DNA from: AAA044-D11 sp965268555
GTDB taxonomy: Bacteria > Actinomycetota > Actinomycetes > Nanopelagicales > Nanopelagicaceae
Length of the DNA stretch: 64,000 bases
Assembly (NCBI GenBank): GCA_965268555.1
Contig: OZ254174.1
Coordinates: 1,302,001 to 1,366,000, forward strand
Direction: 5' to 3'
Below the pieces are notes generated by a model that was not told where the DNA came from, searched no databases, and saw nothing but the letters and a program-made list of their open reading frames with translations. How positions within the stretch are numbered: position 1 is the first letter of the stretch; each line of letters starts with the position of its first letter. The position numbers and the translations under genes are program-made. Positions 61,163-64,000 of the stretch are shown piece after piece.

Positions 61163-62434
61163 ATGCAGTTAATAGGTAGATATGGATCATTGCCTAAATT
61201 GCTTCGCGTGCGATGGATGGGGCAATTAACCGATGGCGCCTTTCAATCCGCTCTCGCCTCATTTGTATTGTTTTCTCCAGAACGACAACCTGATGCAGTT
61301 AAAGCTGCTCTCGCCTTTGCAGTAGTTCTACTTCCATATTCTTTAGTTGGTCCATATGCCGGAATTTTCTTAGATCGCTTTAGTCGTAAACGGGTAATTC
61401 AAATTGCAAATTTTCTGCGGGCATCTGATTTATTAATAATCGCGCTACTTATTTTTCAGGGATCGACTGGAATAGTTCTAACACTCTTTGTTCTCTTTGC
61501 ATTTGGTGTTAATAGGCTAATACTTGCCGGCTTATCAGCAGGATTGCCGCTATTGGTTGCGAAGAAAGATTTGATTGTTGCAAATGCAATAGCTGTTACT
61601 GGCGGAACAATCTTTGTTGTAATCGGCGGCGGACTTGGAATCGGTTTGAAGAATCTTCTTGATTCAGCAAAAACTGGTGACCATATTGATGCACTTCTAA
61701 TTTTAATTTCGGCCCTTGGATATCTGTTAGCTGCGCTATTCGCATCACGGATTGGAAAACGTGAAATTGGTCCGCTGCCACATGAGGTACCGCAAGAGGT
61801 AAAAGGATTTGGCGAGATACTGCAAGGTTTTCATATTTTGCGATCTCACGTCGATGCAATCCGCGGAATTTTTGCAACCGGTGTTCAACGCGGAGGAATT
61901 ACAGCGCTAACTCTTATGGCTTTGTTGTTAGAGCGAAATACTTTTAACGCTCCTGATGATCCTGATGCCGGACTACGAGGTTTTGCTTACGCTCTTGCGA
62001 TAGCCGGTATTGGTATTGGACTTGGCGCTCTTGCTGGGCCACTTGGCGTTGCTAAGTTTGGTAGACATAAATGGATGCGCATCTCAATGCTTGCGCCCAT
62101 TGGATTCTTATTGTTATTTGGAATTTTCCCAAATGAATTCATGATGATTCTTACTGCTTTTTTTGTTGGGGGATTTGGCCAGAGTTTGAAGATAACAAAT
62201 GATGCACTTGTTCAATCAAAGATTGTTGATGAGTTCCGCGGTCGCATCTTTGCTTTTTATGATGTTGCAGTAAATGGTGCGATTGTTAGCGGTGCAATTA
62301 TTTCTGCTTTGGTCTTACCTGCAGATGGTGTCTCTTTGTGGATGCCGTGGTTGATCGCACTTTCATATGCCCTTACGGGATTTATTCTTTTGCGAAAATC
62401 TAAATTTTTGGCTTATTCAAGCTCCACCAATTAA
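61163..62434 (+). CDS. MFS transporter
   Basis: 423 aa from ATG 61163; the frame is open to 61097, with an ATG at 61121, but that leaves no room for a promoter beside DUF5318. Twelve helices. GPYAGIFLDRFSRKRVIQIANFLRA is the loop 2-3 motif of the family. MGQLTDGAFQSALASFVLFSPERQPD at the start is typical of an actinobacterial MFS group next to the PBP/cca genes. Substrate unknown. Its 3' end overlaps the cca 3' end by 35 bp. Confidence 0.86.
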   Translation: MQLIGRYGSLPKLLRVRWMGQLTDGAFQSALASFVLFSPERQPDAVKAALAFAVVLLPYSLVGPYAGIFLDRFSRKRVIQIANFLRASDLLIIALLIFQGSTGIVLTLFVLFAFGVNRLILAGLSAGLPLLVAKKDLIVANAIAVTGGTIFVVIGGGLGIGLKNLLDSAKTGDHIDALLILISALGYLLAALFASRIGKREIGPLPHEVPQEVKGFGEILQGFHILRSHVDAIRGIFATGVQRGGITALTLMALLLERNTFNAPDDPDAGLRGFAYALAIAGIGIGLGALAGPLGVAKFGRHKWMRISMLAPIGFLLLFGIFPNEFMMILTAFFVGGFGQSLKITNDALVQSKIVDEFRGRIFAFYDVAVNGAIVSGAIISALVLPADGVSLWMPWLIALSYALTGFILLRKSKFLAYSSSTN

Positions 62435-63863
62435 GAAGTTCGGCTTCCGCGGCTTCTGCACCAAGTGGGCCACGATCCATTCGTAAGTCGAGTAAATATT
62501 GATAGGCCCGTCCAACAATTGGTGATGGTGAAATTCCAAGGATCGCCATAATCTCTAGTCCATCTAAATCTGGGCGGATTTTCTCTAGCTCTTCCTGTTC
62601 CATAAGCAGGGCGATGCGCGCTTCAAGGGAGTCATAAGTTTTTGCTAAACCTTCAGCCTTGCGCGCATTTCTAGTTGTGCAATCCGCGCGAGTTAAAACA
62701 TGAAGGTGAATAAGTTGATGTTCGGCATCTCTGATATATCTGCGAACGGCTGAGTCGGTCCATTCACCTGTTCCATAACCGTGAAAGCGCAGGTGTAGAA
62801 AAACCAGCGCTGAAACATCATCAACGATTTCGTTACTAAAACGCAGTGCTTTTAGCCGTTCCTTGGCCATGCGGGCGCCAACAACTTCGTGGTGATGAAA
62901 TGAAACCCCGCCGCCAGGAATCAACTCACGCGTCTTTGGTTTACCGATGTCGTGCAGAAGAGCAGCAAGTCGAATAACAAGATTTGGTCCGCCTAGCCGA
63001 TCCTCTAATGAAATCGCTTGTTCCAATACTTTAAGGGTGTGTTCGTAAACATCTTTATGGTGATGGTGTTCATCGATCTCTAATTTCAATTTTGGAATTT
63101 CTGGAATTACAAATTCGGCCAATCCGGTTTCGACCAAAATTGAAATTCCAATTCTGGGATCACCAGACATTAATGTTTTTGTGAATTCGTCACGAATTCG
63201 TTCAGCTGAAATGATTTTAATGCGTGGCGCCATCTCTTGAATTGCAGAAATAATCTTGGGGTCTACTTCAAATCCAAGTTGTGCTGCAAATCTTGCAGCA
63301 CGCATCATGCGAAGAGGGTCATCTGAAAACGAATCTTCTGGAGTTCCAGGTGTTCTAAGAACTTTCTTTAACAAATCACCTACGCCATTAAAATTATCTA
63401 TGAATGTTGGTGGGTTGGTAGTTAGTTCAAGTGCCATTGCATTGACTGTAAAATCCCGACGCAGCAAATCACCTTCGATATTCGCTCCAAACGCAACTTC
63501 TGGATTGCGACTATCGGCTTCATATTTTTCACTTCGGTAAGTTGTAATCTCAACAGTTACATCACCGAACTGTGCTGCAATCGTTCCAAATTCTCTTCCA
63601 GTTTCCCAAAGTGAATCTGCACTCTTTTTAATTAGCGCTTTAGTCTCATCTGGTTTTGCATTTGTTGTGAAATCTAAATCGTTACCAAGTCTTCCCAGAA
63701 TTGCATCGCGGACAGGGCCACCAACTAATGCGAGTGTGAATCCTGCCTTAGCAAATTTTTCGCCAAGGTCTGTGGCTAGCGGTCTGGTTAAAAGCGCAGT
63801 GCGAGCCAGGTTGGCAGCGATCACCGATGGGTCGCTGGCATCTAATTCTTGGTTCGCTGTCAC
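62400..63863 (-). CDS. CCA tRNA nucleotidyltransferase
   Basis: 487 aa. Nucleotidyltransferase head with LVGGPVRDAILGRLGNDLDFTTNA (metal-binding DxD), RRDFTVNAMALEL, and the RNA-binding helical part with DPLRMMRAARFAAQLGF. A C-terminal HD domain (HDIGKP) follows, as in actinobacterial PcnA-type enzymes. Adds or repairs tRNA 3' CCA, needed here for tRNA-Glu, -Asp and -Phe, none of which encodes CCA. In actinobacteria it is usually close to the origin. Confidence 0.94.
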   Translation of the reverse strand: MTANQELDASDPSVIAANLARTALLTRPLATDLGEKFAKAGFTLALVGGPVRDAILGRLGNDLDFTTNAKPDETKALIKKSADSLWETGREFGTIAAQFGDVTVEITTYRSEKYEADSRNPEVAFGANIEGDLLRRDFTVNAMALELTTNPPTFIDNFNGVGDLLKKVLRTPGTPEDSFSDDPLRMMRAARFAAQLGFEVDPKIISAIQEMAPRIKIISAERIRDEFTKTLMSGDPRIGISILVETGLAEFVIPEIPKLKLEIDEHHHHKDVYEHTLKVLEQAISLEDRLGGPNLVIRLAALLHDIGKPKTRELIPGGGVSFHHHEVVGARMAKERLKALRFSNEIVDDVSALVFLHLRFHGYGTGEWTDSAVRRYIRDAEHQLIHLHVLTRADCTTRNARKAEGLAKTYDSLEARIALLMEQEELEKIRPDLDGLEIMAILGISPSPIVGRAYQYLLDLRMDRGPLGAEAAEAELLNWWSLNKPKI

Positions 63864-63895
63864 AGTATCTAAGGCTAGAGCAGTAACCTTGCCCC

Positions 63896-64000
63896 ATGAC
63901 CACGGCGCCTGGTGGCGGTGGCGAGGCTAAACGGAAAAAACGTCGGAGACGACGTCCGAAGGGCCCGACCCCACCAAATTTAAATAATTCTGCAACCGCT
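63896..64000 (+). CDS. 5' end of an Arg-rich protein (cut by window end)
   Basis: 35 codons: a Gly-rich start, then a run of Lys/Arg (AKRKKRRRRRPKGP) and a Pro/Asn-rich stretch. Divergent from cca, 32 bp apart. In related actinobacteria a NUDIX hydrolase with an Arg-rich tail, or a membrane protein preceding mviN, sits here; too little is visible to choose. Confidence 0.5.
   Translation, partial: MTTAPGGGGEAKRKKRRRRRPKGPTPPNLNNSATA

Overview
The window looks like a chromosomal segment of a streamlined, low-to-medium GC actinobacterium, probably of the freshwater acI / Nanopelagicales type. This assignment is inferred from gene content and order and was not searched. Actinobacterial markers are bldC, crgA, DUF3073, DUF5302, DUF5318, a GlxR-like CRP, a PstP/PknB pair with PASTA domains, a PurSQL-type FGAM synthase and a DCD-DUT-like dCTP deaminase. 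Genes overlap by 1-8 bp in most operons, and six convergent pairs overlap at their 3' ends. The gene sets around dnaB, pknB and the tRNA nucleotidyltransferase are usually near the origin in actinobacteria, so the right half is probably origin-proximal.

Layout. 1-4.5 kb is an AT-rich surface-glycan segment: a DegT aminotransferase (cut by the window edge), a hexapeptide acetyltransferase, a UDP-GlcNAc 2-epimerase whose frame is broken at a run of 14 G, and an OafA-type acyltransferase that seems to start at ATT. It is bounded at about 4.7 kb by the 5' half of a tRNA-Lys. 4.8-7.6 kb holds apt, tsaC, a SIMPL protein and tRNA-Glu, -Asp and -Phe. 7.6-21 kb is one long leftward operon: fba, purA, purD, purB, purC, purS, purQ, purL, an SCP-like gene, purF, purM, DUF3073, an unknown, bldC and DUF5302. 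It covers most of IMP synthesis plus the AMP branch. A 48-codon hydrophobic small ORF lies upstream of fba.

21-33 kb is housekeeping: acs, nth-tlpA-cvpA, a CRP regulator, yqeY-DUF4177-ridA, a metallophosphoesterase, lysC-asd with a GNAT gene, dnaX-recR, and 4.5S RNA. 33.3-38.9 kb is the most unusual part: a complete tRNA-Ser followed by three secreted HExxH metallopeptidase-like genes and a secreted FN3-like gene, with two further degenerate copies of the tRNA-Ser 3' end in between. Two adjacent, same-strand peptidase paralogues carry an identical hairpin that presents the Shine-Dalgarno sequence in its loop.

39-54 kb carries an aldehyde dehydrogenase, a KimA-like transporter fused to an OB-fold, an aquaporin, pstP-pknB (without the usual rodA-pbpA-pknA between them), pabA/trpG, crgA, a two-component system with a direct-repeat site upstream, htpX, dcd, an acyl-CoA dehydrogenase, an EamA transporter and a beta-carbonic anhydrase. 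54-64 kb has dnaB with a cluster of DnaA-box-like sites upstream, the rpsF-ssb-rpsR-rplI operon with a structured leader, a GT87 glycosyltransferase with a class A PBP, DUF5318, an MFS transporter, the CCA-adding enzyme, and the start of an Arg-rich protein cut by the window end.
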